This document shows positions 52,822 through 62,500 of a stretch of DNA of 64,000 nucleotides, one piece after another (the first letter of the stretch is position 1; each line of letters begins with the position of its first letter). A model generated the notes under the pieces. It worked only from the letters and a program-made list of their open reading frames with translations, made no database searches and was not told where the DNA came from. This DNA comes from UBA4582 sp013204195 (GTDB lineage: Bacteria > Pseudomonadota > Gammaproteobacteria > Pseudomonadales > Azotimanducaceae). A program made the translations under genes and the position numbers. Location of the stretch: the NCBI GenBank assembly GCA_963925735.1, contig CAWUUH010000006.1, positions 1 through 64,000 on the forward strand. Reading direction: 5' to 3'.

Positions 52822-53336
52822 TCGGCAGCTCCTTCGCTTGTCGAGTCTTTGGTCACTGGCTCGGTGGGACTCGCGGCATTGTAGTAAGAGGCGGCCGTAT
52901 GAATCGCGGCGCGAATTCTGACATAAGTGCCACAGCGACAATAATTGCCGGCCATGGCGCCATCAATTTCAGCATCTGACGGCTTACGGTTAGCAGCCAG
53001 CAGCGCGGCCGCGCTCATAATCTGGCCCGATTGGCAGTAGCCGCATTGTGGCACATCATGTTCAATCCAGGCGCTCTGTAAGGGGTGCAACTCACCACCC
53101 TGGCTCAGCCCTTCAATGGTCGTCACTGGACCTGACACGCCGGCTACAGGCAGCACACAAGAACGCACCGGCTGACCGTTAACATGCACAGTGCAAGCAC
53201 CACACTGGGCAATACCACAACCAAATTTTGTGCCCTTTAATTTCAGTTTGTCGCGTAACACCCACAACAGCGGCATATCCGGGCTCGCCTCAAATTCACG
53301 TGCCTCACCGTTAACCATCAATTGGTATTTAGTCAT
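52818..53336 (-). CDS. IorA-type (2Fe-2S)-binding subunit
   Basis: 172-aa small subunit with both [2Fe-2S] domains. The ferredoxin-like one has GCGIAQCGACTVHVNG and the following Cys of SCVLPV. The helical one has QCGYCQSGQIM and NYCRCGTY. It would shuttle electrons from the molybdenum subunit encoded immediately downstream. The ATGA overlap at 52818-52821 shows translational coupling. It has no signal of its own, consistent with export as a passenger of the Tat-targeted large subunit. Confidence 0.95.
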   Translation of the reverse strand: MTKYQLMVNGEAREFEASPDMPLLWVLRDKLKLKGTKFGCGIAQCGACTVHVNGQPVRSCVLPVAGVSGPVTTIEGLSQGGELHPLQSAWIEHDVPQCGYCQSGQIMSAAALLAANRKPSDAEIDGAMAGNYCRCGTYVRIRAAIHTAASYYNAASPTEPVTKDSTSEGAAE

Positions 53337-53511
53337 GGTTTTCTCATTCTCCTGTAAGCCGGCTTCGCCGACGGGATAAAAGGCAGCTGAACCATCGACA
53401 GCGTGCCAGCTGGCAGCACAGCCATTGCCCTACAATAGGTCACGCCCGCCCGCGGCGCTTGATTGAACGACCAAAGGGTGTCTCGCTATTGCAGGGGCAA
53501 GATAGTTAGGT

Positions 53512-54609
53512 CTAGGGTTTTACGCGAATCAATTTGCCAGCCTCGCTATCTGTCAGCAGATACAGAAAGCCATCGGGTCCGACCCTGACGTCTCGAATTC
53601 GAGCGTCCAGCTCAGCGAACAAGGGTTCTTCTGCCACGGCCTGGCCATCCTCCATGTCCACTCGTCTGACTTCTTTATTCACCAATGCCCCGACAAAAAA
53701 ATCACCGCGCCAGGCGGGAAATGCATCAGCCTGATACAGGGCAAAACCGGACGGTGCGATACTGGGCACCCAGTACTTCAACGGCTGTTCCATGCCTGGT
53801 GCTGACTGAAATGGTGAAACATAGGCACCGGAATAATTAATACCGTAGGTAATAGCTGGCCAGCCATAGTTCTTGCCTTTTTCTACCCGATTGATTTCAT
53901 CGCCACCTTGGGGGCCATGTTCATGGTTATAGATCGTGTTGGTGGCCACATCAACCACAAGCCCCTGGGTGTTACGGTGACCGTAAGACCATACATACGG
54001 ATTGCCGGCTTTACCATCAGCAAACGGGTTATCCGCGGGTGCAGAACCGTCCTGGTTCAGACGTATGATCTTGCCGAGCTGACTGAAGGTATCCTGAGCG
54101 GCTTCACGATAGTCGAACCCATCACCTGTCGAGAGCATAATCGTGCCATCGGCAAGCTGGATCATTCTGCCACCAAAGTGAGCGCCTGCGGCCTTGGTCG
54201 GCGATACAGTAAAAAGGACTTCAACATTTTCCAATCCCTGCTCACCTAAGGTGGCCTTCACTAGGCGAGTCGCATTCGCGTCAACGGTGCCCCAGGCGAA
54301 TGACAGATATATCGTTTGATTATCCGCAAAGTCTTGATCCAGCATAATGTCAAAATAGCCACCCTGGCTTTCCACCAAGGGTTCGGGTGTGCCACTGAGA
54401 GGCGCGCTCACTTCACCGGCATGAGAGATACGAAGCAGCTGACCCGGGCGCGTGGCCACCAGATAATTTCCGTCCGGCAGAAAAGCCACAGACCACGGAA
54501 AGTTGAGCCCCTCAGCCACAGTTTCCAGCTGATAGTCAGCCTGTGCAGGCAGCATTGAAAGTGCCAATAGCGGTGTCATTAACAAGGCGACAAGGTAGCG
54601 AGATATCAT
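53512..54609 (-). CDS. PQQ-dependent sugar dehydrogenase (soluble aldose dehydrogenase type)
   Basis: 365-aa exported six-bladed propeller. Signal peptide SRYLVALLMTPLLALSMLPAQA is followed by NFPWSVAFLPDGNYLVATRPGQL, AGAHFGGRMIQLADGTIMLSTGDG (with the catalytic-type His), LGKIIRLNQDGSAPADNPFADG, SYGHRNTQGLVVD and EHGPQGGDEINRVEKGKNYGWP. These are the signatures of the YliI/Asd sugar dehydrogenase family. It oxidises aldoses or related compounds in the periplasm and needs PQQ. It is a separate gene, divergent from the small membrane protein at 54675. Confidence 0.95.
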   Translation of the reverse strand: MISRYLVALLMTPLLALSMLPAQADYQLETVAEGLNFPWSVAFLPDGNYLVATRPGQLLRISHAGEVSAPLSGTPEPLVESQGGYFDIMLDQDFADNQTIYLSFAWGTVDANATRLVKATLGEQGLENVEVLFTVSPTKAAGAHFGGRMIQLADGTIMLSTGDGFDYREAAQDTFSQLGKIIRLNQDGSAPADNPFADGKAGNPYVWSYGHRNTQGLVVDVATNTIYNHEHGPQGGDEINRVEKGKNYGWPAITYGINYSGAYVSPFQSAPGMEQPLKYWVPSIAPSGFALYQADAFPAWRGDFFVGALVNKEVRRVDMEDGQAVAEEPLFAELDARIRDVRVGPDGFLYLLTDSEAGKLIRVKP

Positions 54610-54674
54610 TTAGTCTGTCTCTAACGTAGAATTCACCCCATTATACGCAGTCACAACCAAATCAGGACAGAAAA

Positions 54675-55115
54675 ATGACAAGAACCATTGGCGCCTTCCT
54701 CGTGGCAGTTATCGGCACCTATATCTTAGGTGTTTTCTTCATCGGCCAAGGGAATCTGGCTAACGTTGCCGACATGGGGCTGACCGTCGAGTTCAGCGAT
54801 CGAATAGCCACCCTGATCCACGATCTGACTCACATGACAGCTATTTACCTGCCTCTGGTGACAGTCAGCTCTATTATCGCTTTCTCGGTCGCCGCTGGCA
54901 TCATTCATTACACCCCGAATATGCGCCGAGTTGGGTATGTATCCGCCGGTTTCGTGGCGCTCATTGCCCTGCATCTCATCATGAAAATCACCCTAGGCCT
55001 CACCGGTGTTGCGCCGACTCGAACCCTGATGGGCTTGATTGCCCAAGGTGCAGCGGGGGCTTTCGGTGGTTATCTGTTTCATATTCTGACGCAGAAAAAG
55101 ACCTCACAGGTTTAA
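54675..55115 (+). CDS. four-helix membrane protein of unknown function
   Basis: 146-aa protein with four hydrophobic segments: IGAFLVAVIGTYILGVFFIG, YLPLVTVSSIIAFSVAAGII, VGYVSAGFVALIALHLIM and TLMGLIAQGAAGAFGGYLF. The short tail is QKKTSQV. The periplasmic or cytoplasmic loop between the first two helices is about 40 residues (IHDLTHMTAIY). ATG 54675 has AGGACAG upstream. No family is recognised. It is divergent from the PQQ sugar dehydrogenase gene. Confidence 0.78.
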   Translation: MTRTIGAFLVAVIGTYILGVFFIGQGNLANVADMGLTVEFSDRIATLIHDLTHMTAIYLPLVTVSSIIAFSVAAGIIHYTPNMRRVGYVSAGFVALIALHLIMKITLGLTGVAPTRTLMGLIAQGAAGAFGGYLFHILTQKKTSQV

Positions 55116-55243
55116 ATTCAACGGTCCATCTCAGGGGTTTGTCCGTCCCTGCCAGTACCAGGCGTTGCCATCTCGCGGCTGCCTGGCGACTCGCCTTACA
55201 CTGGCTCGATCAATCCGTTAATTAAACCTCGGCAAAACCTCTA

Positions 55244-56530
55244 TTAGTCCCCTATCAATGCTTGATAGACCCGGCTTCGAAGCTCACGCCGAATGGGATA
55301 AGTGGATGAAGGTATCAGCTGGGTCAGAAATATCACATATAAGTCTTCCAGTGGATCTATCCAAAAAAACGTACTCGCGGCACCACCCCAATGGTGCTCA
55401 CCAACGGACGTGATGATGTGGGCCTTAACCGGGTCGAGAACCACAGCAAAGCCCAAGCCAAAGCCAATACCGTCGTAACTAGTTTCACTCCAGACCGGTT
55501 GGCCCATATCCGCCATGTCACCATTGTTGGGCAACTGGTTTGTGCGCATATACTCCACGGTTTTTCGGCCAAGCAGCCGCTCACCGTCGAGTTCACCTTT
55601 GTTGAGCAACATCTGACAGAACCGTGCATAGTCAGCCATGGAAGATACCAGGCCACCGCCACCGGAAAACAAAGATGCGGGTTCGAAGTAGCTACTTTTC
55701 GCTGAGCCTTCCTGCAACTTGATGCCCGGCGTCTTGGCCGCAGCGAGCGCATCCCCAGATTTCGCCACATGACTCATGTCGGCACCGGACAAGGGCGAAT
55801 AAAGCGCTGCGAATCGCGCCTGGTTTTCAGCTTCCACATGAAACCCTGTGTCGAGCATTTGTAGCGGAATGAAAATTCGAGATTGAAAGAAGTCCGCCAG
55901 TGACAATCCAGACCAGACCTCTACCAGCCGCCCCAAGACGTCGGTAGATATGCTGTAGTTCCACTGCGCACCGGGCTGACAGATCAGTGGTAACGCGGCA
56001 GCCCGCCGCACCCATTCTTCGAGATCTTTGACATCACTGGGCTGGCCGACGCCGGTTTGGCGATAGGCCGCGTCCACAACATTGGCCTGCATAAAACCAT
56101 AGGTTAAGCCGGAAGTGTGCGTCATCAAATGCCGCACAGTCATAGGTGTTTCTTGAGCCGTGGTTTCGTCAAGACTGGCATTGCCTCCCGCCCATACTCT
56201 GGTCTCGAGGAACTCGGGCAAATACAGCGCAACCGGGTCGTCCAACTGAAAACAGCCTTCTTCATACAGCATCATGGCGGCCACCGTTGTAATGGGTTTG
56301 CTCATGGAATAGGCGCGAACGATGGTGTCGTTGGCAAAGGGTTTTGCCGCTTCCACATCGGCGTGGCCGACAGCTTGCTGGTAAACAACCTCTCCATGGC
56401 GAGCCACCAATGCACTGCAGCCAGCCAATCGATTGGATTTCACCTGCTGTTCTAGCCAAGTTGTAATGCTCTGTAGGCGCGCCGATGACATGCCCACCGC
56501 TTCTGCTTTTTTAATAGGTTTCTCCCGCAC
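55244..56530 (-). CDS. serine hydrolase, beta-lactamase class C/EstB fold
   Basis: About 428 aa. The nucleophile motif SxxK is SMSK in VRAYSMSKPITTVAAMML. A YSIS segment (WNYSISTDVLGRLVE) stands at the Tyr-x-Asn position, and EHHWGGAASTFFW contains the H-x-G motif of the third element. This is the family of penicillin-binding-protein-like esterases, including EstB and lovastatin esterase; beta-lactam hydrolysis is not implied. No signal peptide is seen. The start may be GTG 56530 or ATG 56491. Confidence 0.9.
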   Translation of the reverse strand: MREKPIKKAEAVGMSSARLQSITTWLEQQVKSNRLAGCSALVARHGEVVYQQAVGHADVEAAKPFANDTIVRAYSMSKPITTVAAMMLYEEGCFQLDDPVALYLPEFLETRVWAGGNASLDETTAQETPMTVRHLMTHTSGLTYGFMQANVVDAAYRQTGVGQPSDVKDLEEWVRRAAALPLICQPGAQWNYSISTDVLGRLVEVWSGLSLADFFQSRIFIPLQMLDTGFHVEAENQARFAALYSPLSGADMSHVAKSGDALAAAKTPGIKLQEGSAKSSYFEPASLFSGGGGLVSSMADYARFCQMLLNKGELDGERLLGRKTVEYMRTNQLPNNGDMADMGQPVWSETSYDGIGFGLGFAVVLDPVKAHIITSVGEHHWGGAASTFFWIDPLEDLYVIFLTQLIPSSTYPIRRELRSRVYQALIGD

Positions 56531-56605
56531 AAAAATAGAGTTTCAAACGCCATTATTCATGCCAAACTCACGCCAGACAAGGAACAATTCCCAAGGAGGG
56601 GAAAG

Positions 56606-57742
56606 ATGCGCCACACCACAATCTACACCAGCGATCTGCATTACACGGGTAACAACAAAACCATCCTGGTGTTTCTCGACGGTACTTGGAATGACGAAAA
56701 TGGCCATGACGGCGATGGCGTCACTACCAACATCTTTCGACTGTTCAGCTCAATCGCGGGCAACCTCGACACGTCTAATCTCCCTTTCGTCAAAACCCAC
56801 CCTGAACACACGGCGCTGTACTTCCGCGGCGTCGGCAACGATGAAGACCATGGGATTGTCGGGACGTTTTACGGCGGCATCTTCGGCGCGGGAGAAAAAC
56901 GTATTCGAGACAACGCCTACTGTGAGATTCTGCGCCATTACAAGCGAGGCGATCGAATCGTCATTATCGCCTTTAGTCGTGGCGCCGCCTGCGCCAGGTT
57001 GCTCGCCTCCAAACTTGAAAAACACGGCATCAAACGCCAGCTGGAAGTCACTTACAAAAAACATTTTGGTGAAAATTTCTTCTTGAAGTACGCGCATCTT
57101 GATGAAGACCATGTCGAGGTTGATGTGGCATTTTTGGGCCTGTTCGACACTGTCGGCGCCTTTGGCATTCCATTGAATCTGCCTGGCCTACCCTTCCAGA
57201 AGCTCAATCTGTTCAAGAACCTAGAACTCGCCAAGAACGTCAAGCAGGCTGTACATTGCGTGGCGATTGATGAAAGCCGCGAACCATTTATCCCGACGCT
57301 CTGCAACAAGGCGGCCCACGTCGACGAAGTTTGGTTTGCCGGCGTTCATGCAGATATTGGCGGCGGCTACCAATATGCGGAATTGGGGAAGATAGCCTTG
57401 GCGTATATGGTCGACAGGCTCAACACCGTAATGAAAAACACGCCCATCAGTTATGACGAGCTGGAACTGAAAAAACACACCGACTACGCCCTGGAAACGG
57501 ATGACATTCGCATGCACTACCACGGCGACGGGATCAAACATCAACCCAGAGACATTTACGTCTCGGTGAATAATCAACAGTCAACTTATAAACCCAAGGT
57601 GCATCACTCTGTGGCAAAGCTGCTGACGTCAAGCAAGATCTCCGTCGCTGAGCACTTCGCCAGCTTTACCACAGTGACGCCCATCATTTATGCGCCCAGC
57701 AACTTGAAGGCGCTGGCAAAGCCGCTGAAGCTGGTGAAGTAG
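56606..57742 (+). CDS. DUF2235 (T6SS phospholipase-like) alpha/beta hydrolase
   Basis: 378-aa protein with the DUF2235 pattern: TILVFLDGTWNDENGHD near the N-terminus, NIFRLFSSI, ALYFRGVGNDEDHG, the nucleophile elbow IAFSRGAACARLLASKLE, and LFDTVGAFGIP then WFAGVHADIGGGYQY with the catalytic His and Asp. DUF2235 includes Tle1 effectors of type VI secretion and also enzymes of unknown role. No T6SS gene, PAAR or immunity gene is seen nearby, so an effector function is not supported here. ATG 56606 has GGAGGGG upstream. Confidence 0.9.
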   Translation: MRHTTIYTSDLHYTGNNKTILVFLDGTWNDENGHDGDGVTTNIFRLFSSIAGNLDTSNLPFVKTHPEHTALYFRGVGNDEDHGIVGTFYGGIFGAGEKRIRDNAYCEILRHYKRGDRIVIIAFSRGAACARLLASKLEKHGIKRQLEVTYKKHFGENFFLKYAHLDEDHVEVDVAFLGLFDTVGAFGIPLNLPGLPFQKLNLFKNLELAKNVKQAVHCVAIDESREPFIPTLCNKAAHVDEVWFAGVHADIGGGYQYAELGKIALAYMVDRLNTVMKNTPISYDELELKKHTDYALETDDIRMHYHGDGIKHQPRDIYVSVNNQQSTYKPKVHHSVAKLLTSSKISVAEHFASFTTVTPIIYAPSNLKALAKPLKLVK

Positions 57743-57929
57743 CGTACAATCACGGCCCAATATCCCGCCAACGGTCTGCTTTGAATCAGGCGCGCTCGGC
57801 AGCGAGATAGAAGATCGAGGACATTCATTGCCTCAGTCTGGCTGGCGGTTATACCCCGGCATTTTACTCCGACCCCATCAATGATGAATTAGGTATACTG
57901 CGAGCACGAGGGACTACATCGAGCGACAT

Positions 57930-59330
57930 GTGACAGACTTGCAGGACTTTGAACAATCTCTAATGACGGCTCTACGAGCGGCAGTGGCATTTCGCGATGA
58001 GGCGCCGGAGATTCCCGCATTCCCCGCCAGCAGCGCCACAGAGTTGCGCGCTCGATTCGACATACCCCTCGAAGACAGCGGTCGGCCTGGACCCACTGTG
58101 ATCAGTGACCTGATTGACGCGGCAAAGGGTGGCCTGGCCGGCAACACCCAACCGAATTTTTATGCTTGGGTACAAGGTAGCTCACACCCAACGGGGGTTG
58201 CCGCCGACTTGCTGACGTCAGCCTGGGGCCAAAATGCCGGCTTGTACCAAACCGCACCGGCGGCCGCCATCGCCGAAGAAGTTGCCAGCAAGTGGCTTCT
58301 GGACCTATTGCACCTGCCAGCCACCGCGTCTGTCGCGTTCACCACGGGCGCCACCATGGCCAACTTTATTGGTCTAGCCGTGGCCCGCAGCGAGGTCCTC
58401 AGACGCATTGGTTATGACCTAGAGATGGAAGGTATGGTCGGTGCGCCGCAGATTACGATCATCGTTGGTGCCGAGGCCCACTCTACCGTGATGGCTGACC
58501 TGCGCCATCTCGGCTTCGGCACACGGCATCTGGTCGTCATTGCTAGTGATTCTCAGGGCCGAATGTCAGCCATTGATCTTGCCGACCAGCTGGCCAAGAT
58601 CAATGGACCGGTTATTCTCGTCGCTCAAGCGGGACATATCAATTCCGGGTCTTTTGATCCCTTCGACGAGATCATACCTTTAGCCCACAAGCACGGCGCC
58701 TGGGTTCACGTGGACGGTGCCTTTGGGCTATGGGCCAATGCCGTGGAACCGCTCAGACATCTCAGCCAAGGCGTCGAACTCGCTGACTCCTGGTCGGTAG
58801 ACGGGCACAAGTGGTTACAGGTACCTTACGACGCCGGGTTCGGTATTGTCAGAGATGCTGAGGCGCATAAACGCGTGATGAGCATTACGGCGAGCTATCT
58901 GACCGCCAGCGCTGATGACGGCCGAAGTCCCTCAGCGTACGTACCGGAACTGTCTCGTCGAGCCAGGGGCTTTGCCGTCTGGGCGACATTGCAGGCTTTG
59001 GGTCGCCAGGGTGTGCGCGATATGGTGCTGGGGCATTGCCAATGTGCCAAGCACCTTGCTGCGCGATTAAATGAGGTACCAGGAATTCATGTCTTGAACG
59101 ATGTCGTGCTGAATCAAGTCGCTCTCGCTTTCGGCCATAACGGCCCTGACGACAACCTCACCGAAGCCGTCATCGACGACTTGAAAGCGGCGAACTTACA
59201 CTTTGTCCTCGGTGCCAGCTGGCATTCTCACGTTATATTACGCATTTCAATTATCTCGATGCTCACCAAAATTGTCGATATTGACTCGCTCGCTGATGCG
59301 ATTATTCGCGCCTGGCGCAGCCAAGGCTGA
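57930..59330 (+). CDS. PLP-dependent group II decarboxylase family protein
   Basis: 466-aa fold-type I PLP enzyme. It has the substrate-side QPNFYAWVQGSSHPTGVAAD, VAFTTGATMANFIGLAVAR, the PLP-ring His/Asp region WVHVDGAFGLWA and the Schiff-base Lys in DSWSVDGHKWLQVPYD. It resembles aromatic-L-amino-acid/glutamate-type decarboxylases, although related enzymes are aminotransferases or aldehyde synthases. The start is GTG 57930. Soluble and cytoplasmic; substrate unknown. It stands alone between the DUF2235 gene and the protease gene. Confidence 0.92.
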   Translation: MTDLQDFEQSLMTALRAAVAFRDEAPEIPAFPASSATELRARFDIPLEDSGRPGPTVISDLIDAAKGGLAGNTQPNFYAWVQGSSHPTGVAADLLTSAWGQNAGLYQTAPAAAIAEEVASKWLLDLLHLPATASVAFTTGATMANFIGLAVARSEVLRRIGYDLEMEGMVGAPQITIIVGAEAHSTVMADLRHLGFGTRHLVVIASDSQGRMSAIDLADQLAKINGPVILVAQAGHINSGSFDPFDEIIPLAHKHGAWVHVDGAFGLWANAVEPLRHLSQGVELADSWSVDGHKWLQVPYDAGFGIVRDAEAHKRVMSITASYLTASADDGRSPSAYVPELSRRARGFAVWATLQALGRQGVRDMVLGHCQCAKHLAARLNEVPGIHVLNDVVLNQVALAFGHNGPDDNLTEAVIDDLKAANLHFVLGASWHSHVILRISIISMLTKIVDIDSLADAIIRAWRSQG

Positions 59331-59559
59331 TTTTAGCTAACGCCAGCCGCTGCCATTATTGTGCCGAAGATATAGGGCTGAAATGCCGAAATTTCGGATT
59401 CATGCAGACCCTGCTACACTACTGTAGAGACAGAATCACGCGCGAGTCACCCAGATGCAAACTAAGATGTACACCGGAATACTCAATCGGATACGCAACC
59501 GCTTCACACCACCGCTCAAACCGAATATAACGGCCTTTTACGAGACCGTCTCACGACAC

Positions 59560-62500
59560 ATGAACCGTGCTTTAGCCGCCAGACCACAGGGCGCTGGGCG
59601 CCTTCTTCCACATATTTTTAAAGGGCCCACTGCCGTTTTATGCATTGCGTTATTGTCTGCCTGTGGTGGCGGCGGTGGTGGCGGTCCTGCAACCGCAGTG
59701 AATCGATCACCGGTTTTTAATCTCGCGACGAGCTTCAGCGTCGCAGAAGGCACTACCGACATCACTACTATTTCCGTCTCTGACCCCGATAATGACCCAG
59801 TGACGCTGAGCTTTTTCGGGCCTGATTCAACCCAACTCAGCTTAACTGACGACCAACTCTCTTTCAAAATCCCACCCACTTTCGCCGCGCCAACAGATGC
59901 TGACCGGGATGGCACTTACGAAATCAGCATCAGTGCGACCGATGGTCTGGGTGGCGCTAAGACTGTTGCAACCCAAATTACTGTCTACAACCGGCTGGAT
60001 GGACGCATTGTCGATGGTCCGGTAGCCGGCAGCCAAGTATTTCTTGACGCCAACGCCAACAGACGGCGGGATGCCAACGAACCGACTTTCACCTCAGATG
60101 CATCGGGTTATTTTTCTGTTACTGATGTCGGCTCAGTATGTCCGGCAACAGGCCTGTGTGATGCCCTCGTGGTCGCTCTAGGCGGCAGCGATACCGCTAC
60201 TGGCCAGGAATTGCCGGGACTGGCTTTGTTTGGCGAGTCTCTGGGCGACGAAGACTTCATTATCAGCCCTGTCTCAACGTTGCTAACCTTGAGCAGCACA
60301 CCCGCCGCCGTATTAACCGCCTTGGGTTTAAACATTAACCCGGCAGCAATCACCCGCACTGACCCTTGGGAAACAGCCACTGCGGATAATTTAGCAGGAC
60401 AAAAACTGTTACGAATCAACCAGCAGTTAGGTTTGTTCATGACCACTACCCTGGCACTGAACCAAAATGTCACCGCTGCTGAGAATACCATCGCGATCGC
60501 TAACGCCTTCGACACCGTTATCGCCACTGACGCAGTCATTGACCTGACAGTTTCCGTGACGCTCAACACCCTGCTAGCCACCGCATTGGGCGCATCTGAC
60601 ACCAACATCGACATCGTAGCCAACACAATGGCTGACTTCAACACAGTGATCAGCAGCGGCACCATAGATCCCCGCGGCGCGCAGGCTGCAGCAATACTGA
60701 CAACCATCCAAGCCGACTTCCTAGAGGGCGTCACACAATTAGCCCAAGGTTCTCTGTCAGCAGGCCAATTTGATGGACGATTCAGCGCCATAACTCTTGT
60801 AACAGCAATAGGCGCAGACGTGGGTCTGCCTGACTTGGACGGCGACGGCCGCCCAGACCTCGTCGACGAAGATGATGATGGTGACGGCGTGCCGGACGCC
60901 ACAGATGCATTTCCACGGAATTCAACGGAGACTATCGATACCGATGGCGATGGCACTGGTGACAATACTGACACCGACGACGATGGTGATGGTGCACTCG
61001 ACGTTAACGACGCCTTCCCCCTCGATGCGACAGAAAGTCTTGATACCGACAATGATGGCCAGGGCAATAATACGGATCAAGACGACGACGGTGACGACGT
61101 GCCGGACGCCAAAGATGCATTCCCGCTAGATTCAACGGAGACTATCGATACCGATGGTGATGGTACCGGTAACAACACCGATACTGACGACGATGGTGAT
61201 GGTGTCGACGACAGCAGAGACACGAACCCCCTTGATAGCTCGCTCACGCCGCCGACCGCGGTATTAACATTGGATATTAGCGAGGGATTCAGTCCATTAC
61301 TGGTTACTGTCAACGCATCCAGCAGCATCGCCGGGTTTGGCGATGATACCATCACAAGCTACACCTGGAATTTTGGTGATGGCGACTCGTCCACAGAAGA
61401 AGCGACATCACACATTTATACCCAGGCGGGCAGCTTCGATATTGCCCTGACGCTGACGAACAGCGACGGCTTCGCCCATACTGCGACGCAGACCGTCACT
61501 ACGAGCCGCTTGAGCAGTCTGCTGGTCATAGAAGGCACTGTCTCTGCCTCCAACTCACTCGCTGTCGATAGCGACGTTAATGACTCAGGCAGCACTCCGG
61601 TGACCAATAACACTACTGCCACTGCGCAGTTTGTGACTAACCCGGTCACCATCGGTGGTTTTGCCAATGAAGCGGGCACAGGCCCCAACTTTGATGGTCT
61701 CTCGAACCTGAGCGAGTCTGGGGATGAATTTGATTCGTACCGGATCAATGCGCTAGGGGGCGAAGTTATCAACTTGCGAATCGCAACGCGTGGCCAGGGC
61801 GACCTTGATCTTTTTTTGTATGACAGTGATGGCCAACTCATCGAGTTTTCTGTGTCAGCCACGGACAACGAATCCATCGCCATACCCGCCGGTGCCGCGA
61901 CCTATGATATTGTCGTTCAATCGTTTTCTGGGTTCTCTAACTATGTGTTGTCTGTCGGCCAAGACCCGGCGATAGCCAGTCTCTCAATGGCCACCGGGTC
62001 AACCTCTGTGTTCATCGGTGATCTGGTCGTCAAGCCGAAAAATGCTCAACAGGCACCTCGCATGCTCGCCCAAGCCAATCGAGTCATCGGCGAGCAAGCC
62101 AGTGCACGTGCAAGCACACGCCTTTATCAATTTGGCAACAATATCACGGAGATGCTCGCGCCTCGTATCCGCACGCGAATGCTGCCCAGCATCGCGACAC
62201 GGGAGCCGACCCTGATCGAGTTGAAATTGGCAACAATTCTCGCTGCGAAGCAGCTCAACCGACAAGACGACGTGGAATACGCCGAACCAAACTATCGGCT
62301 CACGGCACAAATAGAACCTAACGATGAATTCTATGAGAGACAATGGCACTATCACAAACTTAACTTGCCTGCCGCCTGGGACCAGTCAACCGGTGCCAAT
62401 AACGTCAAAATCGCAGTGCTCGATACGGGGGTCGTGGCCAACCACCCAGATTTAGCAGCGCGCCTGTCTGCAGATAGCTACGACTTTATTGCTAACGCCA

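Noticed and set aside
55244..56530. Calling the serine hydrolase an active class C beta-lactamase
   Set aside because: SxxK and HxG-type motifs occur in many esterases of this fold; the Tyr-x-Asn element reads YSI and no signal peptide is seen.
56606..57742. Type VI secretion effector call for the DUF2235 gene
   Set aside because: No secretion, PAAR, VgrG or immunity genes nearby, so only the fold is annotated.
60108..61067. 319-codon minus-strand open frame rich in Ser, Val and Pro
   Set aside because: It is the antisense of the calcium-repeat and N-terminal part of the protease gene. Its composition simply mirrors the Asp-rich repeats.
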